NCBI GenBank assembly: GCA_004794655.1
Contig: SMMW01000534.1
Location: 3,219,001-3,283,000, forward strand
Length of the DNA stretch: 64,000 nucleotides
Reading direction: 5' to 3'
Origin: Marisa cornuarietis
Lineage: Eukaryota > Mollusca > Gastropoda > Architaenioglossa > Ampullariidae
The translations under genes were made by a program, and so were the position numbers. Positions 1 to 13,100 of this stretch are shown piece by piece. Position 1 is the stretch's first letter. Every line of letters begins with the position of its first letter. Below the pieces are notes generated by a model, which saw nothing but the letters and a program-made list of their open reading frames with translations, made no database searches and was not told where the DNA came from.

Positions 1-3000
1 ATGCAAGGTGGTTCCAGCTTACTTCATTACCCAGAGAATGCTGAATAGTCTTTTCAAATCGTTCATATGTTTTTGCTTTGGTCTGCTCAACTAACTTTTC
101 TGCCGGACCATCAATCTGAAATCAATATGAGAAATGGTTGGTGAATTAATATCAAGTAAATTACCATTTACAAAACAGATTTTTGGATTTATAATACCAA
201 TTAGTCTCTGAGAAATGTGCTACATTAACAGTAGGAAAAAAATTTAGTGATGACTGTTAAAAGTCCATAATAAAATTTGTTTAATGCTACAGAGAAATTT
301 TATTTCTGCTTAAATGCATGCTCATGTGCTGTTTCATCATATCAACTAGTGATCTATATTTATTCATCATCATCTATTAACAAAACTCAACTTTGACAAT
401 TATCTACTAAAAAAAAATGGAATCATCTAATTTGATATAGAAAAATAAATGTCATCTTTGCTTTTATCTTCTGACCACATTGTCACAAGACTTGTCTGAC
501 AAGACTGCATTCAACTCTTCCACAGCAGATAAGGGGTAACACACTGGGATGGTCAAACTCAAAGCAATGTCCAAAGACAAAAGCAATTGACATCAAAAGC
601 TAAATTCACTACATATCTTGTTACAGTACATGCAGAAAGACTGTTAATGTACATACTTTATGTGAAAGTTCATCTCCTTTGCCTCTTAGGCATTCAATAA
701 GTTCCATTTCTAGGCTTTCGAGGTCAGCTGGGCCAACAGCAGCTGAAAAAAATCACAGCACATTATATTCTAATGCTTTTGCAGAAGAGAATCCCAATTT
801 ATCTAGCTTCTTCCAAATTAAACTTGGATTAAGGAGTCAAGGACATTGGTGTTCAAGCAATTAGTGGAATCTATACCCACACTTTCTCCTTTTGTCAAGA
901 AAATTTTATTTAGTACTCAAGTTCTTTGCAATAAAGTACCCGTCTATCATGATCATAAATAACTGAATGAAAGGTTATGTAGAGTTACATGTTTAGAATG
1001 CACTGTCTTGAGAATCAAAGGTCTGTAACAGAACACAATTCAATAACAGTAAGATAACTACAACTAACAAAAACTGCACAAAAAAGGAACCCAGTTGAAA
1101 GGAACTGACACCTGAATTATTCACAGGTTTATGTTTTTAAAAAAAATCAATGAAACAGAGCCAACTAGACTACCAAATGAAGGGAAATTACAAAGAAGAG
1201 CACTAGAAAATCTAATTAGACAGTTTAACATGAATGTACTACTACTTGCATCCTCACTAAGGCTTCAGCTTCAAACTAAGCATTCAAACTTTCTCCATGT
1301 TGCCTTTCTCCATGTTGCCATGTTGCGAGATCTTGCTCCTACACTATAATATGTTGCTGTGTCTCTGTATATATATATATTGTGGAATTTGTTCATTTTC
1401 AGCCTGTATTTGCATATTTGTGTATTTCACTTTGTTTATATAAAGTGCATTGTGCCTAATTTAAAGCGAGGAAATGGACTATAAAAACTAGCAATAGCTA
1501 TTACATGGATACAGTCACAAGACCTACCTTCTTGATGTCCTGTCTTGTGACGGGCCTCTGAATCTGAAAGGGCAGTGTCAGCACTGAATGCATCTGCTAT
1601 GGTGATCAGCTTTTGGGCAATCTTGGCATATAACTTTTCTTTCTCTTCAGGAGATTTTTTGTGGAAAGGAACATCCCCACTTGCACCATCCATCCATGCG
1701 TGCAATCCAGCTCCATCACTGGTATCACCTGAGAAATGAAGAAAACAAACATTAGCAAGACTGTCTCCATGTGCATGCTGTATTTGTTTTGTTTTAACTG
1801 TGACGATATGGAGGTGAATGGTCAAAGTTAACCACTTTGCTCATACTGATTTTCATATTTTTAACCACATATGTATGAGTATAATCTTTATAAATGAAAT
1901 AATGCCCACTAAGGGTGAAATAAATCATAATAAAATGCATACAATAAATGTAACATGTTCAGTCAGTTTCTTGACCTGTCTCTGTAGGTGAGACATAAGA
2001 TGCAGGAGGGATAGGGGTATTAGATAAGTCCAAATGCATTATAATCAATGATCGGCACATTTACTGAAAATAAAATACTATTTCAAAATTAAACAAACAT
2101 TATTGAAATATAACTTAACTGCTCTCATGTTAAACTACCTGGTGCAATTGTACCGGTTGATGTACACTACATAATCAAAAATGCCATGCTGCTATGTATT
2201 CAAAAGAATCCTTCATAGTTTTTATCTAATATACATACCATCTTCTTGCAAAGAAACACATCTTTGCAATTCAGCACTTCCCCCTGTTGGAGGTGGAGGT
2301 GGAGGTGGAGGTGGTGGAGGATGAATAGGTGAGGTGGTTCCATTGTTTGAATATCCTGAATCCACTGTCACTATAGGTGGAGGGATCTGAAAAAATATAG
2401 TGCTTAATCTCTTGTCATTTCCAGAAGTATGCCTGCTTCTTATTCTGCCATCATCATCCATAAACTGAATATCCTCTCCTGGATCATCCAAGACATTCTT
2501 GGCACTGGTGGAAGAGTCCCCGTGGGCTGACGCAAAGGAATGCAGGCTGCTGGATTTGTTGCCACTGTCATGATAAGAGTCTGTGCTTGTACTTTGGGGG
2601 AATGGGGATGGTGAGTTGCGGCCTGGTGATACCGAGAGCCCTTGATCATGTCTGACAGCAAGACCACCTGCTCTTTGTCCATGTGCTGCAGTGCTGTTAG
2701 ATTGTGCAACAGATTGAGGTGAATACGGTGGAAGACTGTCTGGAGAGCCTTGCGAGGTTGCCGTCTTACTTGAACCATCAACTGAAGATCCCTCTGTCAA
2801 TATGCAAAGAGCCCAGACCAAGTTATTTGTGTCATAAAAAGATGGCAAAACACATGATTAAAAACATTTTATATTAATAGTACTAGCATTACTATAAAAT
2901 CACAACTCTTTAATTAATGTATTATTTAGAATGAAGCCCAAGGGAATTCTTTTGTTTATTTAATCATTTTTATTTTCACTTTTTAACCTCTTCATCAGCT

Positions 3001-4924
3001 TCCAGTAAGTATTTTAAGAAAGAAATTAGGCATATTCAACTTTTCAGACTATCCATCTCTTCCTTGGAAAAACAAATTTTGAAACTGAACACCTACCTGG
3101 AGGACAAACTTTCTCCTTCTTATCTGACACCTTCAGGGACCTTCGGATAGATTTCATAAAACCTTTTCCAGCAGAATTTTTAGGTCTGTTGATCTCAGTC
3201 TGAGGCAACTGACTACCATTTTTCTCTTCACTTTTGACACTCTGGCTACCATCACTGTTGTCTTTCTTTGTTGAAAGTCTCCTGACAACACTCTCCACCA
3301 GACTCTTCTTTTCGTTTCCTTTATGCTTCGGAGAAGCTGTCTTTAAAGATATTCCCTTTGCACGACTTTTATCACCCCTGTCTTCATCTTTAAGATCCGC
3401 ATCTCTTTCTCTTGCCTGCCGATGAAAAGCATGGAGCAATCTGTCTTTAGCTTTGCGGAACAATGTTTTTTTTCTGCGTTTATCAGTCACAGAAGAGCTG
3501 TCTCCTTCAGTATCTGCTGATGAAATGGAACCAGCATCACCAGAATGCTGCGCATCACTAGTTCTCCTTCCAAGCGTGTTCACATCTTTTTGTTTCAAAC
3601 CTTGATTGATTAGTTGCCTCGAATCTGATGGCAAAGTATGTGCTCTTCTGACTTCTGAGGTATCTCGTTCACAAATAATATGAACCGGTGCTTGCCCAAC
3701 TTGGCTGGGCAAAGGAGCTGTTCGGCGCCGATGGTGAGGATGATGAGGAAGTTGATCCTCCAGCCGCTTTGTTAAAAGTTCTTCAAGAATTCTGGTAGCA
3801 TCTTGATAGAGTTCAGGACGCGAAGGTTTTTTTATCTTGACATGCTGTGCATTTCTTTTCACATCCATCAGCTGAAACACACAAGAAATACAAATTAAAC
3901 AAAGGACAAATGTGCCATTTGTCTGATGATTCTACGATTCTTGAAGGATGCAAATTACATAGTCATGTCCATTTTGAGGAGTTTGTTCTCAGCGAAAGTG
4001 CACATTTAATAAAACAAACCCTATTTTTCTATTTTCAGTTATTTTGACTCCTGGATAATTGTAGCAAAGTTATGCATATCCCATACATTATAGCTATTCA
4101 TTCCATCTATTGTTAAGTGCTGCTCCACAAATTGACAAGGGGCCAGTCATATCGCCCCACAGCCTGAGTCAAATTGTCCAGCTATGTCCATTTTGTCCCA
4201 ACACCAAAAAGTCAAATCGTCTCAGGCCCAAAAGATCACAGACGACAGAAGTAGCTATTAACATCAAATATTGCCAAAAGACCCATTTTGTTTGGACAAT
4301 ATAGACATTGACTTTGCTTGCCTATTATTACTATTACATGCAGAGATGTTGCTGATCAGGCCTGGGTCGATTTGACTTTTTGGTCTTGGAATGAAATGGT
4401 ATTACCTGAGATGAAATGGACATAGCTGGGACGATTTGACTCAGGTTGTGGGGGCAATATGACTGGGGAGAAAAGAGTGGTGACAATTGACTCTCACCCT
4501 CTTACACTCTACTACTATAGGCCAAAATTAAAGTCTGTTTGTGTGTGAACTGCACAGCACATTTACTTATCAAGTGAAAGATTTGCTTTATAAATCATTT
4601 ATTGTCACTGAATTAAAATAATGGACAATTTTACTTAAACATTTATTAAATATCCATCTCAAAAGATCTTCATTTTGCTATTACTAAAAAAACGCTTTCA
4701 ATGCGTGATACTAAACATCTTATCATTTACAAACATTTCTTTGTATAGTTCTTAGTCTTTCCAACTAAAAAAAAAAAAAAAGATAAAATGTTATATGATC
4801 AGAAACATTTTAAATGGGGATGTTTATTTTCACCCTGATTGCGTTCCACTTCAAAACTATAGAACATTCTCTGAACACATGTACTTACATCTTGAGACCA
4901 GTCACTGCTTACTCGAAGCGGCAT
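1..4924 (-). CDS. BCL2L14-like: Gene A: Bcl-2 family protein, BCL2L14 (Bcl-G)-like, 5' part (3' end off window)
   Basis: Predicted exons, transcription order: 4889-4924, 3097-3871, 2239-2793, 1528-1728, 657-742, 1-115 (continues off the edge). All have GT-AG borders and joining phases (0,1,1,1,0). The start MPLRVSSDWSQD is the first ATG of exon 1. Seen: an N-terminal helix-like segment; a basic amphipathic stretch LFRKAKDRLLHAFHRQ at about residues 147-162; long Ser/Lys-rich disorder; an acidic motif GEDIQFMDDD; an 11-proline run; a BH3-like core CLRGKGDEL in exon 657-742; and the start of a BH1-like region (NEVSWNHLA) at the edge. Bcl-2 family proteins control apoptosis by BH3-groove contacts. 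The exon plan matches gene B one for one, so the two are tandem paralogues. Assignment to Bcl-G rather than another Bcl-2 branch rests on remembered similarity and on gene B having no tail anchor. BH2 and the C-terminus are not visible here. Confidence 0.8.
4128..4490. repeat. Foldback (long inverted-repeat) element in gene A intron 1
   Basis: A left arm at about 4128-4230 is mirrored by a right arm at about 4350-4490 in reverse complement. Shared blocks include AGTCATAT-GCCCC, CCTGAGTCAAAT-GTCC, AGCTATGTCCATTT and CCAAAAAGTCAAATCG. The middle, about 110 bp, is unrelated. There is no coding potential. It is most likely a non-autonomous DNA transposon (MITE/foldback type); I could not settle the target duplication. 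Confidence 0.6.
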
Positions 4925-6462
4925 TGCTGTTTGCAGTTACTTGTTTTATACTGAATGCTTTGCCTTATTAAAATTAAACGCGTGCTTGGTCGCGGTTTTT
5001 AATTTGCCACACAACGATGGTAGACTGCGTAGGTACAGGTATTGCTACCAACTCAGTTTCCTTTATGAAACGGCTTCGCAGATCAGGTAAGTACATATAT
5101 ATGGCAAACAACTGGTGACATCATGGTTATGTGCTAAACATGTGCATCCTGACTTATAATTACTGTACTGAACTTCCGGAATCCCTTGTACAACACAAAA
5201 AATTGTTATAAACGTGCTCAGAATGTAAAATCTCTTATCTACTGCGTTTCTAGGAGTGGCTGTGATTTCCTAGTCTAGAAAAAAAAAAACGTGCCACAAG
5301 TGTAGGTAGCGATTGTAACACTACTCTATACACATGTCCTTACCTCAGCAACACTGACGTCATCCATTTCTGGGAATTCCCTGCTTCTAACTGTAGCCGC
5401 CTACCATTTACAGGTTGCACACATCGCGGATGAACAACGGCGACAGGTTGGCTTTCCTTCGACCAAAATATGTTTGAGCTTGTTCATGCAGTGTCTTCAA
5501 CTGGTTTGACGAAGGTAAACAACTCGGCATTTTGTAGACCGGCTCGAAATGTTAGTAAAATATCAACAGCTTCGTGTGAAGTCAGTACTCATATTACGAG
5601 AATTTGTAAAACTGAACAATTATGAGCAAAACAAGCAACGGTTCTAGCGCAGTGGGACACACGTATTGGGGCAAATGTTGAGGTCCATGTCACACACACC
5701 GTCAGCCACGTGACGTGAGACTACCCCCCCCCCCCGCTAGAGGGAGGTAATGCTTGAAAGTGAGAAGGTGCTGTTGCACTATTTGTAAGTCTATATATCA
5801 TCCTAAAAGTGCATCATAATCGTATGTCATAAGATTTCATTGTGGTACGTGCTTCCTACGATAAAATTCAAGGGGCTTCAAACCGCTTACCCGCAACCTC
5901 TCAAGTTAAAATTCTTGTGTGTTGGTGGGGGGGGGGGGTATCCACCATTAACACAAAAAGATGCACATGATATATAACTGTCATCAGCGATTAACACATC
6001 AGTGTTAATATTATCGTAATTTTGAAAATTGATGATTTTACAAATGTGAAATTGTAGTGCCTTAAAATACCTTATGTGATGAGACCTCCAATCTAAATTC
6101 CTATATAGGAAGTATATATACGTTTTCAGACTCCCGACGCCAAATCATTTATGTTTTCAGACCCCATTCCCTCTATGTAGTGATAAGAGTTATCCCGGTA
6201 GGGACATCCGGGGCTTAATGTACATTTCAGTGATGTCCAAGATGGCGAGTTAGCTCATTGCTTTTGTTACAACTAAATACAGTATTCATCAAAATCCACA
6301 GTGTCTTGTGTTGGTCGGCTGATAGCACGCAGCACGATACACTCTAACCCTCGGGAAATTTTCTTCACGTGATTTTGACTTCTTGCACGTGATATACGCT
6401 CATTTCTACGTGATGGGAAACACTGCTTAGAGTCTTATCACCTGAACTCAAATGTAATACAA
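4925..6462. other. Gene-free stretch upstream of gene A (promoter side)
   Basis: No exon was recognised. It includes the presumed 5' UTR and promoter of gene A just above 4924, CpG-containing sequence at about 4980-5720, a C run (about 5725-5738) and a G run (about 5923-5938). A short plus-strand ORF beside a possible donor near 5511-5517 has no family resemblance and is not called. Confidence 0.4.
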
Positions 6463-8080
6463 CAGAGGTAATTCTAGGCTGCGGCCTTGCGGGATTCCCG
6501 CAAAATTTCGCTGAGGGGCGCATAGTCTGAAAGTCAGTGCGACCATGCGCCCGCAAAAACCCCGTGGCTGGCGCACTTTTGAACACCCGACGCGGCACTT
6601 CAAAAATAATTGTTGTCATTCTGCTTGCTGTTTGAACCCGACCCACTAGAATCAAACTGACGAGTTGTTATCCATCTGCAACCTTTTGACGCGCCCACAG
6701 CGAAAACATTTGGGACGGGAGAGATCAAAGGGTATCGGAAGCAAGCGAGTTGAAAGCGAAGTGAACGCGACTGTCAACTCTGTTTGACTTTTCGTTCATG
6801 ACAAGAACAGCAGAAGATGCCCCGTAAAGTAGAAATCGACAAGGACAGAAAGAAACAGAAACCCGTCAGAGTGTGCCGCACAAATTGTTGGAACTGAAAA
6901 TGTAGACAACGAAATAGACAGAGACTTCACGTAAAAGCCACGTATCCAGAGAACCTGTCAGTGTGAATAGCTGAAGAAATGGCCTTGGCTAATGAACAAG
7001 GAGGAAGGCATGAGATGTAAAGTGTGCATAAAACAATCAGAACGCGTTTACAACCCCGAGTGTGTTAAGTACCGAACGAGGACGCTGCAGACATTCAGAC
7101 TTCCGACCACAGGCACTCTTTGGAGGCTGCTATCCTTCAGAAAGATTTCAATTTTCAAACTATTTTCAATTCTAATTTATTTCTGTCCTCATAACCTTTC
7201 CGGAACTTATGCCGGCGGTTTTATATAACACTTAAAAATAACGTGTTGCGAACTTGATAAAACATAACAGGACATAGAAGCTATCAGGGTTGCTTTTGCG
7301 ACAATCTGTGCAAGAACATTAATGACAGGTTCCCAAAAGATGCAGTTTATGTTGCCTCTGGATTTTTGAGTTCTTTCCATGCGCCCCATCTTTTTCCTGT
7401 CTACAGAAGACAGAACACCCTATGGAGACAAAGAATTAAATATCTTAACAGATTTCTTTAGAAAACCAGCACGTGGGCACCAAATTCAGTAAAATCTTGC
7501 TTGACAAAGCAGCATGTTTAGAGGAATGGATTGTGGTCAAAGAAACTGTAATGCAGAATGCATATCGGAGAGATTCCACAAGCTGTTATTTGACTTTCAC
7601 AGGGATTCATTTTCCAATTTGCTGGTTCTTGGAAAGCTGTACCTCCTTATGCTATACCACAATGCAGACTGTGAGAGGGGGCTTCGGTCATCAAAACCTA
7701 ATAAAGTCTTCTCGTAAAAGTTGCCTTGAGGAGAAACATTTAAACCCTTGCACTAATGAGACATATGAAAAGTGTCTAAACATTAGCTCATAGCCCAATG
7801 AAATGGACACAAAGACTAATTGGTTTGCAATTTTAGGATGGTATGATAAACTAATGATGATGAAAGATAATTTATCGATATAGAAGAAAAAGATATCTAT
7901 ATGATTAATCTTCAATTTCTTGTGATTAATAAAGTATTTTGTTGTATACCAAATATTTATCGGAAAAAGCAGTGAAAATGTGTTTGTTCCAAGGGACCCC
8001 TTGTTTCATTTGAAGGGCCCCTTTTTTTCCATTGAGAGGGCCCCAGGGCCCCTCTTTTTGAAATCCTAGAATTACCTCTG
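6463..8080 (+). mobile_element. Degenerate hAT-type DNA transposon with transposase remnants
   Basis: Terminal inverted repeats CAGAGGTAATTCTAGG (6463-6478) and its reverse complement (8065-8080) bound a 1618 bp unit. The 6 bases ATACAA sit directly outside both ends; hAT elements normally give 8 bp duplications, so this may be eroded. Inside, a plus-strand relic reads WPWLMNKEEGMRCKVC (about 6981-7030), like the TTF/BED-type zinc finger at the N-terminus of hAT transposases. About 7513-7715 reads FSNLLVLGKLYLLMLY then NADCERG, like the C-terminal hAT dimerisation block. The catalytic middle is missing and the frame is broken, so it cannot be active. Confidence 0.65.
7960..8075. repeat. Low-complexity GGGCCC-rich 3' part of the hAT element
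   Basis: A run of GGACCCC/GGGCCCC/GAGGGGCCC motifs just inside the right terminal repeat forms imperfect palindromes. It is probably subterminal sequence of the hAT element rather than a host control site. Confidence 0.35.
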
Positions 8081-8760
8081 ATACAATATATGCTTAATAT
8101 ATCATCCAACTCGTCAAGAATAATGCTAATTCGAACTTAACCCAAACAGCAGACTTACTATATTTATTTTTATCTGGGCCAGAATGATCAAAAAGGTTAA
8201 TTTTATCTGGTTTTCTCATTTTTGGGAAAGGAGAGAGCGAAAACGGTGGATGAGGGTAGACAATTTAATTAAAGCAAAAATTAAGCTTGCTCTGTACGTA
8301 TACTTCTTCCCTGTTAATTACCGGCTTGTTTCGCCAATGATTTTATTCAATTATTGTATGGGATATTTTATGGCTTGTTGATTATTTTTGGAGGTGAACC
8401 TGCTCATGGCACCAAAAAAAAAAAAAAGCCCTTTATTGAGTGCCACAAAGAGAGAGAGAGATTACACCCAAACACTTCTGTCCAGCCGACCAACCGACCC
8501 CAAACAGCTCACACATTAAAACGAAAACACTACTGATATAAATTCTTGTGAGATAAGTAAACAGATGGGAAGAAAACTAGGGTTTTCAAGACTTTAAAGA
8601 CAGCGCGAAGCGGTCTGCATTATCTGAATGTAGGACAAAAAAAAGATGGTTAATTGTTCCAGACTACAGGGCCAACATAAGAGACAGTTGGAGAATCACA
8701 TCAAGAGCGCAGAGATCAGGAAGGAATGATACTAAGATGCAAAGATGTGATCTGGTTGAT
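8081..8760. other. Gene-free stretch between hAT element and LINE
   Basis: AT-rich, with a poly-A run near 8415 and a GA run near 8450. No gene or clear repeat family was recognised. Confidence 0.35.
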
Positions 8761-8779
8761 GACATGGCAGTATATTGTT

Positions 8780-10110
8780 GGGTTGTTTTTATTTTTGCTT
8801 GTTTGTTTGTTTGTTTTTGTGTTTCGTTGTTTGTTTGTTTTTTGTTTGTTTGTTTGTTTTTTTTGCTTTGTTTTGCTGTTGATCTACATAAAGGATGTAA
8901 TCTAGCAGAACAACGATCCATGTCGAACTATGTTGATCTGTGTTGTATTGGTGGTGTTGAGGGTCATCACTTCTGTCTTTGTCCGGCTGATGTGCAGTCC
9001 GACCTGCTTCGCAAAGTGTTCAGGCGAGTCGTCTTCTCCTGCATATGTCGATGGGTGTGTGACAGCAAGGCCAGGTCGTCGGCAAAGTCTAGGTCTTCTA
9101 AGTTCTTGGAGAGTGTCCATCTTATGCCCCTTGGTTCATCTTCCGTTGTGTGGCGCATTACCCAGTCAATGACAAGGTTAAAGAGTAGGGAAGACATCAC
9201 GCAGCCTTGTCTCACTCCAGTCCCGACCTCAAAGCAGATGTCACTGTTACCAACGCAGCATGAAAAGTTCGTATAGAAGCTTTTGATCACCAGCACAATT
9301 TCCATTGGTATTCCGTACGCTCTCAGGATGCGCCAAAGGCTTTCTCTGTGGATGCTGTCAAATGCCTTCTGGAAATCCACGAAGTTAATGTAGAGCTGTC
9401 TCTGCCACTCTGTACACTGTTCAATGATGTTGCGTAGTGCAAATATCTGATCGGTGCATCCTCTTCCTCTACGAAAACCAGCCTGTTCTTCTCTAAGTTG
9501 TGCGTCCGTTGCCTCTGAGATTCGTCGAATGATGATCTTTGTCATGATCTTGCTCGGGACGGACAGGAGAGTTATTCCTCGCCAGTTGTTGCAGTCGCTA
9601 AGGGGTCCTTTCTTTGGAATTTTGACGATCTTTCCTCTGGTCCAGTCACTTGGGACTTGTTTCCCTTCCCATACTGCGGTAAATAGGGGTTGCAGGATAT
9701 TGGCTGCCAGTTCTGGGTCTGTTTTGAATAGTTCAGCGTTCAGATTGTCTTGGCCTGGTGCCTTTCTGTTCTTCAAGGAGTTCATTGCAGTGATGATTTC
9801 CTGCTTCTCTGGTGGGGCGATGTCGACGTCTAGGTCCTCAGTGGCTTCTTGTATGTCGGCTTCTTCGGAAGGTGGTGGTCTGTTCAGAACCTCTTTGAAG
9901 TGTTCGGCCCAGCGTGCTTCTTGTTCTCTCTCTGTCGTTAGTAGCTTCCCTTCCTTGTCCTTGACTGGGGCATCGTTGGTGCTGTGGAGCTTGCCGCTAA
10001 TCACTTTGGTGATCTTGTACTGCTTTCCTTGTTCTCCTTTTCTTGCTGCTTCTTCGGCCTCATTTGCCAGGTTGTTAAGATTCACCACTAAGTAACAATA
10101 AACATATTCA
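8780..10110 (-). mobile_element. Truncated non-LTR retrotransposon (LINE), reverse transcriptase fragment
   Basis: A minus-strand ORF runs from about 10100 to 9050. It carries reverse transcriptase landmarks in order: the linker NSLKNRKAPGQDNLNAELF, then WRGITLLSVPSKI, EEQAGFRRGRGCTDQI, FVDFQKAFDSIHRESLW, GVRQGCVMSSLLFN, and the catalytic box LDFADDLALLS. After RHMQEKTTRLNT a frameshift near 9040-9060 moves the thumb region (FAKQVGLHISRTKTEVMTLN) into another frame. The endonuclease, the 5' end and the C-terminal domain are missing. Beyond about 8890 the minus strand becomes an (AAAC)n-like tail (8780-8880), as at many LINE 3' ends. Dead copy; the clade (RTE/CR1/I-like) is not settled. Confidence 0.8.
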
Positions 10111-13100
10111 GTCTGGCGACTGAAATGCTGACAAGTATCGCTTATATCTAGGCCGTAACTCCCATGTAGAAACCTAATCAATGATATCACCATGTATCCA
10201 AGCTTATGCTGAATGCCTCTCAGCTGAGTGCAACATTTTTTCTTTATGATCGAGTTAAGTTAATTTTAAAATAATAATTCGCAAAATATGAGTAAATAAT
10301 TATGCTTAATTTTAAAATCGGAAACATGAAATATTGCTATTGGCGAAAATCTGCTGATTGATCATTTGGATATTTTTGAAGATACGCGTTTTATCCAGTC
10401 CCGTGGTGACAGGAATTCGACAGAGAATGCAGTTTTACCCGTTGTGTGTGTGTGTGTCAACAACGCACTTTACGCCCTCGGCGACATAAATCCCCGGTGC
10501 ATTTGGCGAAGGTGAAAGTAGTCATTCCTTTATCTCATCGGAAAGGAGTTGTGCTAAATTTAGCGCACCGTCCCTCGGTCCCTCCCACTTTCTATCACTT
10601 GCCGAGTACAGTCGGATGAACCAAGATCAGTCGTTTGTACGCGGCCCACGGACGAAAAAACGGAAACGGTTATCTTTCATTATAATCAGTTGAAGTAGAT
10701 TATTTCGCTTTTTTATTCATTGTTACACAAGGGTGAATAAATATTCGTTAATGTGAGATTAATTAATAATAACTTTAGTGGTTTGTATGTGTGTGAACAT
10801 GATACCATACCGCAACAAGCATTTGGCCGCATCCAGGCTACGTCGTCAAAGCATTCTCCACAGGTACATGTCTACAATAATAGCTCTATCAAAATTCCGA
10901 CTTAATATTTTTATTAATTTTTAAAATTATTATTCATTTATAAAATTGTATTGAAAAACAAACCAAGAAGATCTAATTGCCTAATTGCCCTCTGGGATAA
11001 ATAAATAAAGTGTTATCTAAAACGCCGTATGCACATGCATATACAATCTTTCTCTCTCTTTCTCTCTCACACACACACACACACACACGCGTCGACTATA
11101 AACTTTATACAGGTCATCACATCCATTAGTCATCACAGTGTAGCTCTAACCTTTCATGTACCAGCAGAATTTAATCACAGCTTTCTCTAGAAATGCAAAT
11201 TTCCGATGGTCCCGTTGAACAGTCGATCGTTGCAGTCTACAACGCCTGGTGTTAACAATATTACAAATTAATTCATCCTCTAGACTATTGGGTTCATAAA
11301 TCGAATCAAGTGCACAAACCAACAAATTAAACAAAGACAATCGATCGTCGTTTACTGTGGGCGTGAGGATGCACAGGGACACAGACAAATGACAAATCTT
11401 TATTTACGAGGGTAACAGAATAAGCAAAAGTTATGCTTTTTTACATCTAGCCCTCGGTCTAAGTAGAACAAATATTTAAAAAAAAACAACATTAATTCAA
11501 AAGAAATAAATTATAGAGAGAAATTATGATACGAGAGAGAGAGAGAGAGAGCAAGACTGCAAAGTTTGGTTCGTTAAATACACTTGATTAAATACCAGAT
11601 CAGTTGCTTCATTTTTATATGATGCTAGAATCAAAGATTGTTCTGTTTCTGGCATGGACCAAAGAACGCCATATACCATATTAAGAAGTTTATGTTCTTC
11701 TTAGTTTATTTTTTAAGCTGAGTCAGAAAAAAAGCAAATAGACTTGATCTTCTGCCTATCAATCCTTAGCTGTCGTCAGCATATCACCATACCCGTATAT
11801 GCGCAGAACTGTCACCCGTACCCCGTATCCCAGGAAAACGAAGGGAAAAATAACGTCAAGGAATTCCCAGGCACGAGCCAGTTTACCCAAGGGTTGTGGG
11901 TTTTGCTAGACAGAAACAGGTGATAATATTTAGCTCTACTGGGGAAACCCACCCAAATTCAATGTTCGAGAAGCTATCTACAGCTCACAAGTATTATTTA
12001 TGATAATTTGGCTACTATTTGGTAACAACAATTTTAAAGCCATTCTGTGTATTTTAGGGCTCGTTTGTTTGTTTGTTTGTTTGTTTACCACTACTGTAAA
12101 TTTTGATAGTCGTGAAAGGAAGACCATTTGTTGCTTTTACCGTCTTTGTGTTTTAAAAATTGTTATTGCTCATTAAAACCATTTTTAAAAATCTCTCTCG
12201 TTACTCTTTATCTTGCTTTTTCTTTACATTTTTCTTGTTTTAAAACCTCAGCCTCCAGTTCCAAGGGTGAGGAATAAACATGCGTAGACTTTCATGTTAG
12301 TCGGCTGTGTACTGGAAACTGGTTTAGAATTCCAGTGCTTGCACGATATTTCTGCGCAGTTATTTATTTTTTTTTTTTTACGCGTGTCATTTTAAACTCG
12401 TGAACATGCCGAGCATGTAGATATGTCCGTTGAGGAGAGGGGGGGGGGTGATAGGGGGCTGATCTTTTATCTTGCTTCCTGTTGTGAATGACACGTACTC
12501 TATTTCAATGAATCAGTCGTCAGCCGTCTCAAAGTCCTGGATACAAGAGATCATGTTGGGGATGAAGAAGAGTCACGAGGTATATGAGAGTTGACATTGT
12601 TTGCGTGCTGCAGCGTGGGTTGTCATCTCCACCTTCGCAATATCTTCGTTCTAATAAGTGAACTTTTAAGTCCCGAGTATACAAGAGAAAGATTTAGGGA
12701 GAGACTCGGGGGGAATGAGTGCGTTTGCATGGGGTATTTTTAGAACTACCCATGTCATTTTGTTCATGGTTTTCCACCGTGTCTTCATTATCTGTCGCTC
12801 TATTAGTCTTCTTTGCCCACCCTGCCGCAGGGCGGGGGAAAGGGGGCAGAACATGTTTATCTTACCTACGTGATCATTGAGTGTCGGTCGTGATCCACAA
12901 TATTCGCCAATTGTTAACAAGAGTGTTGCTTTGCTGCTGAAACAGGCCCTGAGGCAGTGATGTTCTCTCGAGGTTGTGTGTGTCACGAAGGGCACTCTTT
13001 GAGTGGGTCAGTTTTCAGGCCTGAAACCCGGAACTCCTATAGTCATCAAAAGTACTGAGATGTCACACGTACTTGATGGTCGAGGCTGCTCACGTCACAT

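Noticed and set aside
2440..2781. 113-codon minus-strand ORF inside gene A exon 3
   Set aside because: Out-of-frame shadow of the exon 2239-2793, which has the conserved motifs and correct splice phases.
5440..5520. Short plus-strand ORF with a possible donor upstream of gene A
   Set aside because: Too short, no homology and no downstream partner exon found.
9454..10095. 213-codon plus-strand ORF over the LINE
   Set aside because: Antisense shadow of the reverse transcriptase ORF; composition follows the other strand.
12666..12995. 109-codon minus-strand ORF
   Set aside because: No domain motif, no partner exons and no splice context; likely chance or old repeat.
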